NCBI RefSeq assembly: GCF_030272615.1
Contig: NC_081414.1
Coordinates: 519,443,185 to 519,507,184 of the forward strand
Source: Cryptomeria japonica
Lineage: Eukaryota > Streptophyta > Pinopsida > Cupressales > Cupressaceae
Length of the DNA: 64,000 bases
Direction: 5' to 3'
Below the pieces are notes generated by a model, which was given only the letters and a program-made list of their open reading frames with translations, did not search any database and was not told where the DNA came from. Positions 47,590 through 57,822 of this stretch are shown piece after piece. The position numbers and the translations under genes are program-made. Every line of letters begins with the position of its first letter. The stretch's first letter is position 1.

Positions 47590-47880
47590 AAATAACCCTA
47601 GTTATTAGTTAAAATATTAAAACTCAAATCTAAATTTCCCATATCTAATTCAAAATTCCTTTAAATAAGAAAACCCTTATTCATAAAATGCTAACCCTAA
47701 TTATTAATTAAAATATTAAAACTTAAAATCAATTTTCAAAACTCTTTAAAAAAGAAAAAGGAAATTCCTTATTCATAAAATGCTAACCCTAATTATTAAT
47801 TAAAATATTAAAACTTAAAATCAATTTTCAAAATTCCTTTTAAAAAAAAAAAAAAGAAATTCCTTATTCATAAAATGCTA
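47590..47880. repeat. ~93-bp tandem repeat in LTR H
   Basis: About three copies of an AT-rich unit marked by TCATAAAATGCTAACCCTAA at 47681, 47773 and 47868, so periods of 92 and 95 bp. The first copy is more diverged. The A-run in the last copy has lengthened. Confidence 0.82.
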
Positions 47881-47979
47881 ACCCTAACCCGAAATTGGGT
47901 TAGGGTTGCATTTCTATTTATTACTCACTTTTGTTTTATTTCTTATTAATTTATACCCTAACCCGAAATGGGTTAGGGT
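47881..47979. repeat. Pair of telomere-like palindromes in LTR H
   Basis: Two perfect inverted repeats, at 47881-47907 and 47955-47979, each CCCTAACCC, a GAAAT(T) centre, then GGGTTAGGG. The arms resemble telomeric repeats, but each arm holds only about one and a half units, so this is not a telomere tract. Confidence 0.8.
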
Positions 47980-48128
47980 TTATTATACCACATTTTTTTT
48001 GTTTAGAGTGTCTGTGTGTGTGAGAGATTGCAGGTACGGGGATGGATTAGGGCATGGCGGCCATGGACATGGCGAAGGGTTTAGAAGAGGGAAAGAGTGG
48101 AGGAGGTGGTGCGGGGGTCTCCCGGACA

Positions 48129-48339
48129 CCACTGTGTTTATACACAGTGACGGCGGAGCCGTCCACTGTGTATATGCATAGTGGCGGCCGCGGACCGTCC
48201 ACTATGCTTACACATAGTGGCGACACCTCTCGTGCCATCCACTGTGGGTAAACACAGTGGTGGCATTTCCCATGCCATCCACTATGGGTAAACACAGTGG
48301 CGCAGCCCGAGAGCTGTCCACTATGTTTACACACAATGG
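48129..48339. repeat. Six-copy CACTGTG...CACAGTG hairpin array in LTR H
   Basis: Six units of 34-40 bp starting at 48129, 48163, 48199, 48239, 48279 and 48318. Each has a 20-21 bp near-palindrome (CCACTGTG or CCACTATG, a TTTA/GGTA/CTTA-like centre, then CACAGTGG or CATAGTGG) followed by a GC-rich spacer. Changes in one arm are often matched in the other (CACTATG with CATAGTG). The array is GC-rich in an AT-rich LTR. Confidence 0.85.
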
Positions 48340-48437
48340 CTCGACCGATACCCCGATTTCCCTTCTTTTATTTTTATTTTTTTCTTAGTTTTTTCTTTTT
48401 TTTAAATAATATTCTTTTTTTAATATAAAAGTATATA

Positions 48438-48438
48438 A

Positions 48439-48471
<33 letters not shown>

Positions 48472-48599
48472 AATACATTTTTATATGTATATATATTCAC
48501 TACCATGACCAGAATACATACATATATCTATTTTTTTAAAGGTATCCATTGAGTATGTTTTCAGATGCAGGGATATATATATATATATATATATATATC
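48438..48599. repeat. AT microsatellites in LTR H
   Basis: Two runs of alternating TA (about 48438-48495 with interruptions, and 48572-48599). Unstable simple sequence with no coding potential. Confidence 0.85.
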
Positions 48600-51392
48600 A
48601 GCCTAATAGGGTTAGGAAGCTTATTTTGATTAATTTTAACATAGAAGCATGCAACCCCTATATATTTTTTGTAACAGAAATACACAGGTCCATGATATAA
48701 ATTTTTTTTTTTTTGTTTTACAACTTGCAGGAGTGGGTTAAATACTAGCACATTCTCTGATTTTAAATCTCATTTCCTATGTGTGATTTATCTAATTATA
48801 CAGCATTCAGGAGTTATATATATTCCCAAACAGCTATGCAACATGTTTTCTACAACAATGTTTAAATACCAGTTCTTTTTCAGCTATGCCTAAATAGAGT
48901 TAAAAGTAACAAAACAATAGTAAATAAACTTTGCAAGTAACACTTAAACATAATGCATTCCTTTTTTCCCTTTTTTTTATATTTTTATTTGCAAAAATAA
49001 ACAAGATAACAGAATTCTTTCTAAGATAGAATTTTGATATAGTTTACAGCAACATAATAGGCTTCAGAATTTAAATAAAATTTACTTTGCTTACAGAATA
49101 TTTAATTACAATGGCCCATATTTAAAATGGGTGAAATAATCCAACCAGTCTCTCATTCTTAATGATGAGGACTTGAATAAAAGAACACATTTCTTTAAAC
49201 AAAAATAAAAGAAAACATCTTAAAACTCTTTCCAATATTTTCCTGGGACAAACACATGGTATCATTTCTTTTTGCTTTTCTGCATCTGAATAAAAATCTA
49301 TATCTTGAATAAAATCTGCAACCAAACAAATCTGCAACTCCTAGATTCTTTTCCCAACAACCTGCATATAAAATTTTAGGGCTGTGACCATGGGATGCTC
49401 ACCTCCCAACCTAGGCTTACCAGAAGCCACCCCCGAGCTTGGAGAATCAAGACCTAGATGAGGTTACAACCAAGCAACACAACAAGCAAAGGGGAAAAAT
49501 TAACACAACAGAGACATCCCTTCCCAAGCTGAAACTCTATCACAAAATGTGATGTCTTACTAGGGTGGAAGTGGACCAAGTACCCTAGGGGAGAAATCTG
49601 CTAGATAGAACTTACAACCAACTCATGGCATCCATGAAAGCATAACCAAAAATCATCCTTAATCCCTACACCTTTATGACCCCCAAAAAGGCAAACTTGC
49701 CATATTTGCTCCCCCTTATGACCCCCAAGTGAAATAACACAAAAGAAAGCAGCAAGGGTCTCATGGACAGACCCTTGAGATCACTCTCATAATGAGAGCC
49801 TCTCACCCTAAGGGTTGTCAATCTCCTTCCACCCCTAAGACCAATCTTTCCTCCCAAGGAAAGGATGGTCTTGAACACTCCCCAAACACAACAATACATA
49901 AAACAGAAATAAGCAAGAAATCACATAGATTTTTTTACAAGTACATCACAAACAAAGAAATACAACAATTTCCATTCAAGCATTCTAGAACATTTTCACA
50001 TTTACATAAGAGGGAAAAGTAACACCAACCTTGACCTGCCAAGGAAAAACTAGGGGAAAGCTTGATGAAGAGCTGCCCAATCCTCAAATCTTTTTCTGCA
50101 ATTCCTTAGCCCCAAATTTACTATTCCTAAAACTCATTTTCCTCCAAAATTTCTCCCAAAAGTCTCCAAGGATGGAGAGTGGGTGATTAGCTCACTAAGC
50201 TTCCATTCTTAGCCTAAGAAGGCCTCTCTCACTCCTTCCAACCTCTTGGATAGAGTGAGGGATCCCCCATTGGGTTGGTCTTCCCTAGGTCTTACACACT
50301 CCCTAACCTAGGTACCTAGAGAAGGGAAATGGAATGGGGAAGAGAGATTACTCCCTTCAAGAAGGTTATCCTACCAAGGATGGCACTCCTATAGATGGAA
50401 TTCGTCCATCTTGGGAAAACCACTTTTTTGGGTGGTTAAACAAGCCCTAAGGGAAAGACACATGGCCAATTTTGGCCTTCACCCATACGTACCCCATGAG
50501 GCCTAATAGAAATGCTCTAAAATTGACTATAGGAGTTGATTTGACCCTCAGAAAGTCCACCTAAAGTTAACCTATGGGTCAACTCTGAGTTGACCCTCCT
50601 TGTGGCTCACTAACCTAGATTTCTTGGTTCCTTCAAGGATAATTAGGAGATATAAAATTAACAAAAATAAAACTCTCCAAAAAGGTGACATGACAAATTG
50701 CCAACACAACATACTACATAGGTGTCAAGTGACACTACAAAATAATTCCACATCACAATACACATGTGGCAATTGTCCCTTAAATGATTTAAACAATTCA
50801 ATAAATACAGTTTACACTCATGCAACATTTTACATTTATGAATAAAATACAATACATACGGGGTGTTGCCTCTCCAAATAGACAACCCCTAGTTTTACAA
50901 ACGCACATAGGCCTAGGCTTGATTCTCCATAATATTTCCATGGTCACATGGATAATTTCCTACACATCTCAATTTTAAACATTAGTACTTCCCAATAGCC
51001 TCATATAATATAAAACACATAATTAGAATACAATACATTCACTCTGCAAAGACTTGTCATTATAAAATATGATTTGTCACAAATCAAAGCAATTCATCAT
51101 AATCCTCAAAATTTGATCCATCTACAAGATATGCAAACATATTTCTAGCATTATAACAAATCCTGAAATTCAGATAATAACATACATCATCACAATGTTA
51201 CCTTGATCTAGAATCATATAATATTCTATAACCACAAGGCATAGAAATGAAGCATCAATATATATATCAATGTTACCAAAATTGTGGGACCATATAAAGT
51301 TCTATATCCATAGTGTGTCAAAACTAGCATCCATAATAGTTCCAATATGAAAATAACTGAAGAGATAGGATGGGTCAGGGTAGGGCCTCACA

Positions 51393-52242
51393 AATTGAGC
51401 GTAAAGTTAAAGAAAGACCATTTGATGAAAAGTGCTAAGTGGTCTAGATTCTGAAATTGACTAGCAAAATGATCTCAAATTTTGATTTCAATCTCGAAAA
51501 TGGAATCAGAATGGTCAATTTAGCTAAGGGTACAATTTTCGTGTCCATCGGAGCAAGTTGAAAAATTAGGTTTTTGGCTATATATGGGACAAAAGTGTCA
51601 TTTTTAATTCATTTTAACCCTCCAAGTTTGAAAATTCAAAAATCCTTCTGTGAAGAAAATGGTGGTCCCTACTCGTCAGCATCGATTTGAGCACCAGAGG
51701 AGACATAATCAACCCCAAAACTATGAGCCAACGGAAAGTGATCGATCTTAAGCCTGTTTATGTTTTCAATTTTGAAATTTTTTTTGTTCATTTTGCAAGT
51801 TTTTCGCATTTTTGGGGTCAGGCGTCATGGTTTATCATGCGAGAGCTAATCTTGGCTTGTACGAGTAACTAGCATAATTTCTTTTGTTGTTTAAACCCAT
51901 TAGATTTGTCATTCAGGATGCACCCTCGTATCGTACGACAGGTCTGTTAAAAGACCATTTTGTCATGCAAGAGCCAATAGTATGTCATGCAAAAGCTAAT
52001 CCTGGCTCATACGAGGTTTTGCTTCTCTATGTTTTGTCGTTCAAGAGATAGTGAGCATTTTTTAAGGTCTAAACATGAAATTTTGATTTTGCATTTGACT
52101 TAGTTGGATTTGTGTGATGTTTTGCTTCTCTTGTAGGCTTATGTGGAATATTTTATGATGCTTCATTGTTAGGTTTTAGCAAGTTCGATTACCTCATGTA
52201 TTGTTTAGATGCGTTTATCCTCCTACTATGGCATTAGTTTGA
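51393..52242. other. Non-coding sequence outside LTR H
   Basis: No convincing ORF. It contains two or three diverged copies of a ~36-bp motif (around 51831-51866, 51959-51980 and 51980-52015) of the type TCATGC-A-AGCTAATC-TGGCT-TACGAG. It may be the 5' part of the degraded gene that follows. Confidence 0.4.
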
Positions 52243-52902
52243 TATTTATCTGAGGTTGAACAGGCTCATATTCACTTGTGCGGTTTGACTCATCTATTGA
52301 GATTACTTGATATCCATGTGAACCAAAGAATGCTCACGACATTTGTTGAGCATTTTCATTTAGAGTATAACACGTTTCATCTACCGCTGGGGGAGTTTAC
52401 TATCACTCCCGAGGATGTATATAGGATCCTTCGTATCCCTTTTGCTGGGGATAAGGTGGATTATGATTTAGGGCACCTTCCAGGATTACAGGTAGTGAGG
52501 CATGTCTTCAGTGATCCTGACATTTTGACTCGTTCCATGAGTTGGGACATACTAATGAGTAGGTACAGCGAGGATTTTCCTCTAGCATGTGTTCTAGCAG
52601 GGTTTATAGGTTGTTTTCTGATGCCAGACAGAGGGCAACAGGGCTTCCAGTGCTGATGGGGTCAGATGTTAGAGAGATTGATAGAGACCCCTCAGAGACT
52701 TGGCTGGGATTCATGTTTATTAGCCCACATGTATCAAGAGATTCATGATATCATGTATAGAGATGGGCAGAGCATGGCCACTAGTGTATATATTTCACAG
52801 GTGTGGGCTTGGGAGCACCTTCCCATTTGTCGGCCCATAGTAGATGACAGTAGAGAGCTCGGGCAGCCAATTATATATAGGTATGTTGGATACATTACAT
52901 AG
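52243..52902 (+). pseudogene. Plant-mobile-domain (PMD) protein fragment
   Basis: A broken frame with clear similarity to the plant mobile domain found in MAIN/MAIL1-type proteins and in many plant transposons. It has HLCGLTHLLRLLDIHVN, then FHLEYNTFHLPLGEFTITPEDVYRIL (the typical His-Leu-Pro-x-Gly-Glu-x-Thr-Ile-Thr block), and later VWAWEHLPICRP, matching the conserved Trp-Ala-Trp-Glu segment. A stop at 52654-52656 splits the frame, which resumes in the same phase, and a TGA at 52240 precedes it, so both ends are lost. The normal domain is about 350-400 residues; some 215 remain. PMD genes occur both as host genes and inside Mutator-like and Ty3-type elements; no such ends are visible here. 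Confidence 0.72.
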
Positions 52903-53673
52903 CCCCATAAATCTTCAAAAAAGGAAACAAATCAAGAAAGAGGAATTGGAAATTATGAGCACAAATCTTCAAAAAAGGAATTAACTGACAAAAAAAAATT
53001 AAAATTTGAGAAAAGAAATCAATTGGAGATAATCTTGAAAAAAATAAATTAAAAATTGATAGATAATCTCAAAGAAAGCAATTAAAACAATTAAATCTCA
53101 AAATTGAATGAAATAGAGAATAAATCAGTTTTTTCTTGATTTTATCTTAATTTTAGTTCAATTTCCTTAAAAACTGAGAAAAGCATCCAATCACATCAAT
53201 TCACCTAGATTGTGCTTCCTCTTGGAAAATATTGACTGCTCATCATCATTTGATCTCAGTCATTGGTTTCTTTCTGAATTTTCTATAAATTCAGGCTCTC
53301 ATCTCTCATTCAAAAGATCCTGGAGAATATATTGTTATTATACTGTTTTTGCTCTAGGTTCATTGAGAATATTGCATACATATTTGATCATTTATTTCAT
53401 TTATTACTTAAATCTTGTTAGATTAATCTTGCATCCATCTAGCATTAATATATGCTCATATAGATTAAAATCTTTCGTTTAGGTGTTGTCTAGTCACTGG
53501 ATAGCTTAGCAATCTAAGAGCAATCTAAACTCGCATCTACTAGAAGGCAATGGGTCAATTTGTTATGGTTTCATATTCATGTTTATATTTGTCTAACCAT
53601 GCATGTAATGACTTAGTTGAAGTGTTGTGTATTCCAGATACAGATATAGGTCCACTTTTCACAGATACATCTT
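52903..53673. other. AT-rich non-coding sequence after the PMD fragment
   Basis: A-rich then mixed sequence without a believable ORF; the 90-codon run at 53210-53482 has no recognisable features. I see no repeat with other parts of the window. Confidence 0.4.
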
Positions 53674-53714
53674 TGGCGCCCATCCTGGGGCTCGAACCCA
53701 CAACTACAAGATTT
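53674..53714 (-). other. tRNA-Lys-like 3' half ending in CCA
   Basis: On the minus strand about 40 bases resemble the 3' half of plant tRNA-Lys: CTTGTAGTTGTGGGTTCGAG, then CCCCAGGATGGGCG and a CCA end. The B-box GGGTTCGAGCCCC is intact. The 5' half (D-arm, A-box) is absent. Eukaryotic tRNA genes do not encode CCA, so this is either a long primer-binding site on the plus strand (TGGCGCC...) or a reverse-transcribed tRNA end, and not a tRNA gene. Confidence 0.55.
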
Positions 53715-53793
53715 CTAATGTTTCTTGAACAAATTTAATGTTTGGTTTTTATAACTAAAAAACATGTGTTAAATTTGCAAATAAAAATATTTC

Positions 53794-54168
53794 TTTTTTA
53801 TTGTTCTTCTATGACAGTAAAAAATGATCTCGTTTTGGAGAGCATAACTTTTTATTGAACTGTTGGATCTAAAACAATTTTTGATATTTTCTATAGAACC
53901 AAGTTTTCTATAGGTTTACCGAAGGGATTTTCTTAAAGATTTTGGGTTTGAAAGTTATTATTGACAGAGTGCATGACTATCATTTTATTTATTCTTTTGT
54001 GACAGTCATAAATGGTCTCGGTTCAGAGGGAATAATGTTTTATTGAACCATTGGATCTAACCCAAATTTTAATATGTTCTGTAAAACCAAGTTTTCCATA
54101 TTTCCACTAAAGCAATTTTCCAAATTAGGTCTGGTTCAAAAGTTATAAATGACAGAGTGTAGTACTAT
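53794..54168. repeat. 188-bp tandem duplication
   Basis: Two diverged head-to-tail copies, e.g. GACAGT at 53813 and 54001, each running through ATTGAAC-TTGGATCTAA, ACCAAGTTTTC and ATGACAGAGTG-like ends. A short third start is seen near 54189. No coding sequence. Confidence 0.8.
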
Positions 54169-55355
54169 CAAAACTATCATAACTAGGATAGTCATAAAAA
54201 ATGGAAATTCTTGTTAGATTAGTTTGATTTAAAGTTTGCATGATAGAATTTTATTTTGATGATTTTTTTTTATGTTATTTGGGCAACTAATTTTGGGCTT
54301 TTAATATTTGTAGGACGCTTGTCAAAGAATCTATCAATCAAACATATGCCTACCAAAGAATCAAGAAGAAAATGACTACTGACATATTGGATTTGCAGGT
54401 TGCCTAAGGATAATCGACTAAACATTGTGTATTCATTTAGTATTTTCTTAGGCACTTAAATTGCTATCTGGTTAAAGAACAAATCTATCTTTCATGTTTT
54501 CAGAAAAATCTAAGAGGTAGGAGAGTATGCTCTTGTCTTTTATAGACAATTAGAAATCTAGAGCCTCAAAGCTTTTTTCTAAGTTTTGAGATTTGTGTAA
54601 CTTTAGCGGGCCTGTCATAGTGGGAAAAAGTAATCACCCTATGAGAATGACCCAAGTGAGTATAGTTGGACTTGAGCATTCCAGCTCACTATGATAAATA
54701 TGCCTCTGGTGATTAAAGTCTTAGAGGATGGGATTATTTGAGTTTTCTTTCTGAGATCTCTCATATTGAGCATTTTGTAGGGCCTTGCGGTCTCAATCAT
54801 GTTTACGTGACTACAACTTGTTTTGGTACCTTTTCAGGCTATAGGCCTCAATAATGCTTGCATGACTTCAAGAGGTAATTTCAATCAGAATTCTTGACTA
54901 AGAACTATAAGATAGAAGCTACCCGATTCACCTCCGAAAGGTTGATAATCTTTGTGCAAGAGAGATAGTAACTCTCCCAAGACACTTGCCATATCATGCC
55001 ACCATTAGCGTTTGGAGTCGGCTAATATAGCATTGAGAATCCATTACATGAGACTCAACAGCCGTATTTTGATTATCTATTCTAATCATATGGTTGTATT
55101 CTGGAAAGAAATGGTTCATTTCTCTATCTACTGTGTGTTTTGTTCTTGGAAATCAATTTATTGATTTACCTCTTATTTGAGAAGAAATAATTTTAGATTG
55201 GACTTGGTGGGTGCATCCTTGTTTCTATTTTGTCATGATTTGGTTAGTCATTATTTCCAATATGTTTATTTCACCATTTACCTTGTTGGTAAACTCTTCA
55301 TTGAAATTTTAGAAATTGGCACTGTATGTGTGAGCCCATGAAATAATTCTGGAAA
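54169..55355. other. Non-coding sequence left of element I
   Basis: About 1.2 kb without a convincing ORF or repeat. It is probably the target DNA into which element I inserted. Confidence 0.4.
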
Positions 55356-57666
55356 TGTAGTATTACCTGTTCGAAGAGGTAAGTGTTACTGGTTTGAAGA
55401 GGTAGATTACCTATTCAAAGAGGTAAGTGTTACTGGTTTGAAGAGGTAAATTACCTGTTTGAAGAGGTAAGTGTTACCGGTTTGAATAGGTAAATTACCT
55501 GTTTGAAGAGGTAAGTGTCACTGGTTCGAAGAGGTAAGTGTTACCGGTTCGAAGAGGTAAATGACCTATTCAAAGAGGTAAGTGTCACCAGTTTGAAGAA
55601 GTAAATTACATATTCAAAGAGGTAAGTGTTACCGGTTCAAAGAGGTAAATTACTTGTTCAAAGAGGTAAGTGTTACCTGTTCCTATTTGAAGAGATAAAT
55701 TACATGTTCCTGTTTGAAGAGGTAAATTAGTTGTTCCTATTTGAAGAGGTGAACTACCTGTTCCTGTTTGAAAAGGTAAATTACCTGTTCCTGTTCTAAG
55801 AGGTAATTTACCTGTTCCTGTTCGAAGAGGTAAATTACTTGTTCCTATTCGAAGAGGTAAATTACCTATTCCTATTTGAACAGGTAAATTACCTGTTCCT
55901 GTTCAAAGAGGTAATTTACCTATTCCTGTTTGAAGAGGTAAATTACCTGTTCCTGTTTGAAGAGGTAAGTGTTACCTATTCCTGTTCGAAGAGATAAGTG
56001 TTACCTATTCAAAGAGGTAAGTGTTACCAGTTCGAAGAGGTAAGTGTTACCAATTCAAAGTGGTATTGTGTGATGTAATGTGATTTTCTTGTGAATTTTA
56101 TTATGTGGTTAATGAATTTATCAATGAAAATTAAGGCAAGAATTAGAGATTCAAATGGGTAGATTTGGATTATTGATTAGATGTGACTGCTGGAAAGGAG
56201 TGTTTATTTAATTTTCAATCAATGATGTTGTAAGTGTTTATGATGTTGATATTTTCAAAATATTGTCTGAATGCGGATTTGATGTATTTTGTTGTCCTTG
56301 CAAGTGTGTATTGTGATATTTTGGTCTGTGGTTCAGTCATCCTGTGGTGGTGTAATTGGTACCTTTGACCAAGTGATATATGTTGGCTCCGTTGTCTTAA
56401 CCATGTAGTGTCTTTGCCTTATGGTTAGTCAAGAGTCAGTATGCCCTTGTTTGACCACTGGTTTTTCTGATTATGGTGTTATGGTTGTCTGCTTTACCAT
56501 AGGGTCCTCGGGGAGTGACCATACTTGTGTAGTATCCTTTGAGAGAGTGGCCTTCATTTGGGGGTTGCACCCAAAGTGGTAGGCATTACAACCCAGTGAA
56601 AGTTAGATAATAACTGGTAATCTAATGAAATTATTAGGTGGGTAGTATCATAACATTAATAAAGATAATTGTACCTCATGCATAGGTGAGTGCTAGTACA
56701 GGGCTCATAATGTTTTGAGAAGGCCTGGAATGACAAACCAACCACCTTGTCTTCATGAAAGGCTGGTAGGGTCTGCGTGAGACTTAGTTGGAGCCGGAGG
56801 TTCAGGAGAGGTTACCAAGATAGAGAGCTGGGACCTATGAGGGCCTACCAGGGTAACCATCTTAAGCTATGTGATGACACTCTCTCATTTGGTTCACTTG
56901 TGTTTTGTGATGTCAGTTCACTTATGTTTGTGAAGTTGAGTCACCTGGATTCTTGTGGAGTCTTATTGTGCTATCATGGAGTTGTATTGTTTTGTTGACC
57001 ATGTCATGTTTATGTTTGTTTGAGGGTCCTCAGCTATCTCCTAGCACGGTGGGGGTGATTCCATTTGGGATTAACATGTTGGGGTGGTAGTGCCACTTCC
57101 CATCGGATGTTCAAATTTGTGCCTTCATGCGAGGATTAGCTTCGCAGGTGTTCCTGTGGTTTGTGACTCATGCTTGATCTCATGTTTTGGAGATTATTGG
57201 TATTTGTAGACCTAAGTGGTCATTGTATCATTGTAATATTGATCTTATGTAATCTTGTAATTGGATAAGATCTATCCTTTATGTTTATTGAGAAGCTATA
57301 TATTGGAAGAGCAATGTAATCCTATGTTTAGATGTTTTTTACCAGTTCCTTGATGATGATAGTAAATGCTTATAGAAGTGGAGATTATGTTGTATCCTTT
57401 CAATCTTTCTATGATGAATCTTTATTTGCTTATGGCTTCTTGTGATCATTGAGTTATGATGCATATGTGGAATTTATGGTTTTGTGGAGGTTATTCTTGA
57501 AGTTAATTCTTCTTTGGTAACCCGTAAGGAATTCTGGTGTTAGTCTTCCACTTGTGTTAACATGCATGTTGTGTAAATGCACTTATGATGTTTATACTTT
57601 AAAAAAAAATAAAAAATTCACCCTTGTTGTGGGATTTTCCTTCAAGGTTCCTTGTGGGGCATTACA
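55356..57666 (+). mobile_element. 5' LTR of element I
   Basis: Plus-strand LTR ending GGGGCATTACA at 57666 beside the primer site. The start is placed at TGTAGTATTACC (55356) by analogy with TGTAGTACCCC in A-D. With a length of 2.3 kb it is shorter than its relatives. It shares their inner conserved block in reverse order (about 56340-57170, with CTATGAGGGCCTACCAGGG and CACTCTCTCATT). The outer conserved block is absent and a minisatellite stands at the start. The start is less certain than the end. Confidence 0.78.
55361..56066. repeat. Minisatellite of GAAGAGGTAA units at the start of LTR I
   Basis: About 700 bp of imperfect 22-27 bp units built on TTACCTGTTCGAAGAGGTAA, with variants GTTTGAAGAGG and GTTACTGG. 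In the first third the units alternate with GTGTTAC; from about 55670 they lengthen with an extra GTTCC. Each unit is self-complementary (TTACCT with AGGTAA), so the array can form serial small hairpins. Confidence 0.88.
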
Positions 57667-57668
57667 TT

Positions 57669-57680
57669 TGGTATCAGAGC
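57669..57680 (+). other. Primer-binding site of element I (tRNA-Met)
   Basis: TGGTATCAGAGC two bases after the LTR end, as in A and D. Confidence 0.93.
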
Positions 57681-57822
57681 CCATGTTTCAACACTAGGTA
57701 CTTTGGGTTTGTAGTGAGCCCATCCGCCTTGACCTTTTTGTGTAGGCCTTGTGTCTTTCTCTGCCTTTGATCTGAACTTTTTTTTCTTTCTCTTTTTTTC
57801 GTCTCTTTTGCAACATTAGGTC

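Larger units (their letters stand above)
46996..51392 (-). mobile_element. 5' LTR of element H
   Basis: 4.4 kb, with plus-strand ends TGTCGTGCCC and GGGCCTCACA (minus-strand start TGTGAGGCCCTACCC), beside a primer site and gag. It contains a ~93-bp tandem repeat, two telomere-like palindromes, a six-copy hairpin array and AT microsatellites at 48438-48495 and 48572-48599. The part 49380-50880 is more complex in composition, but only short ORFs occur, none convincing. The partner 3' LTR is not in the window, so the right boundary rests on the terminal dinucleotides and the inverted ends only. Confidence 0.8.

Noticed and set aside
48047-48334. 95-codon minus-strand ORF (and overlapping plus-strand ORFs) across the hairpin array in LTR H
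   Set aside because: Open only because the GC-rich repeat lacks stops; the translation is a repeat of the palindrome.
49122-49899. ORFs of 71 and 77 codons in LTR H as an LTR-encoded protein like that in A
   Set aside because: No second LTR copy to test conservation, no repeats or domain, and no promoter seen upstream.
53674-53714. Functional tRNA gene
   Set aside because: Only the 3' half is present and CCA is encoded; the A-box and 5' half are missing.
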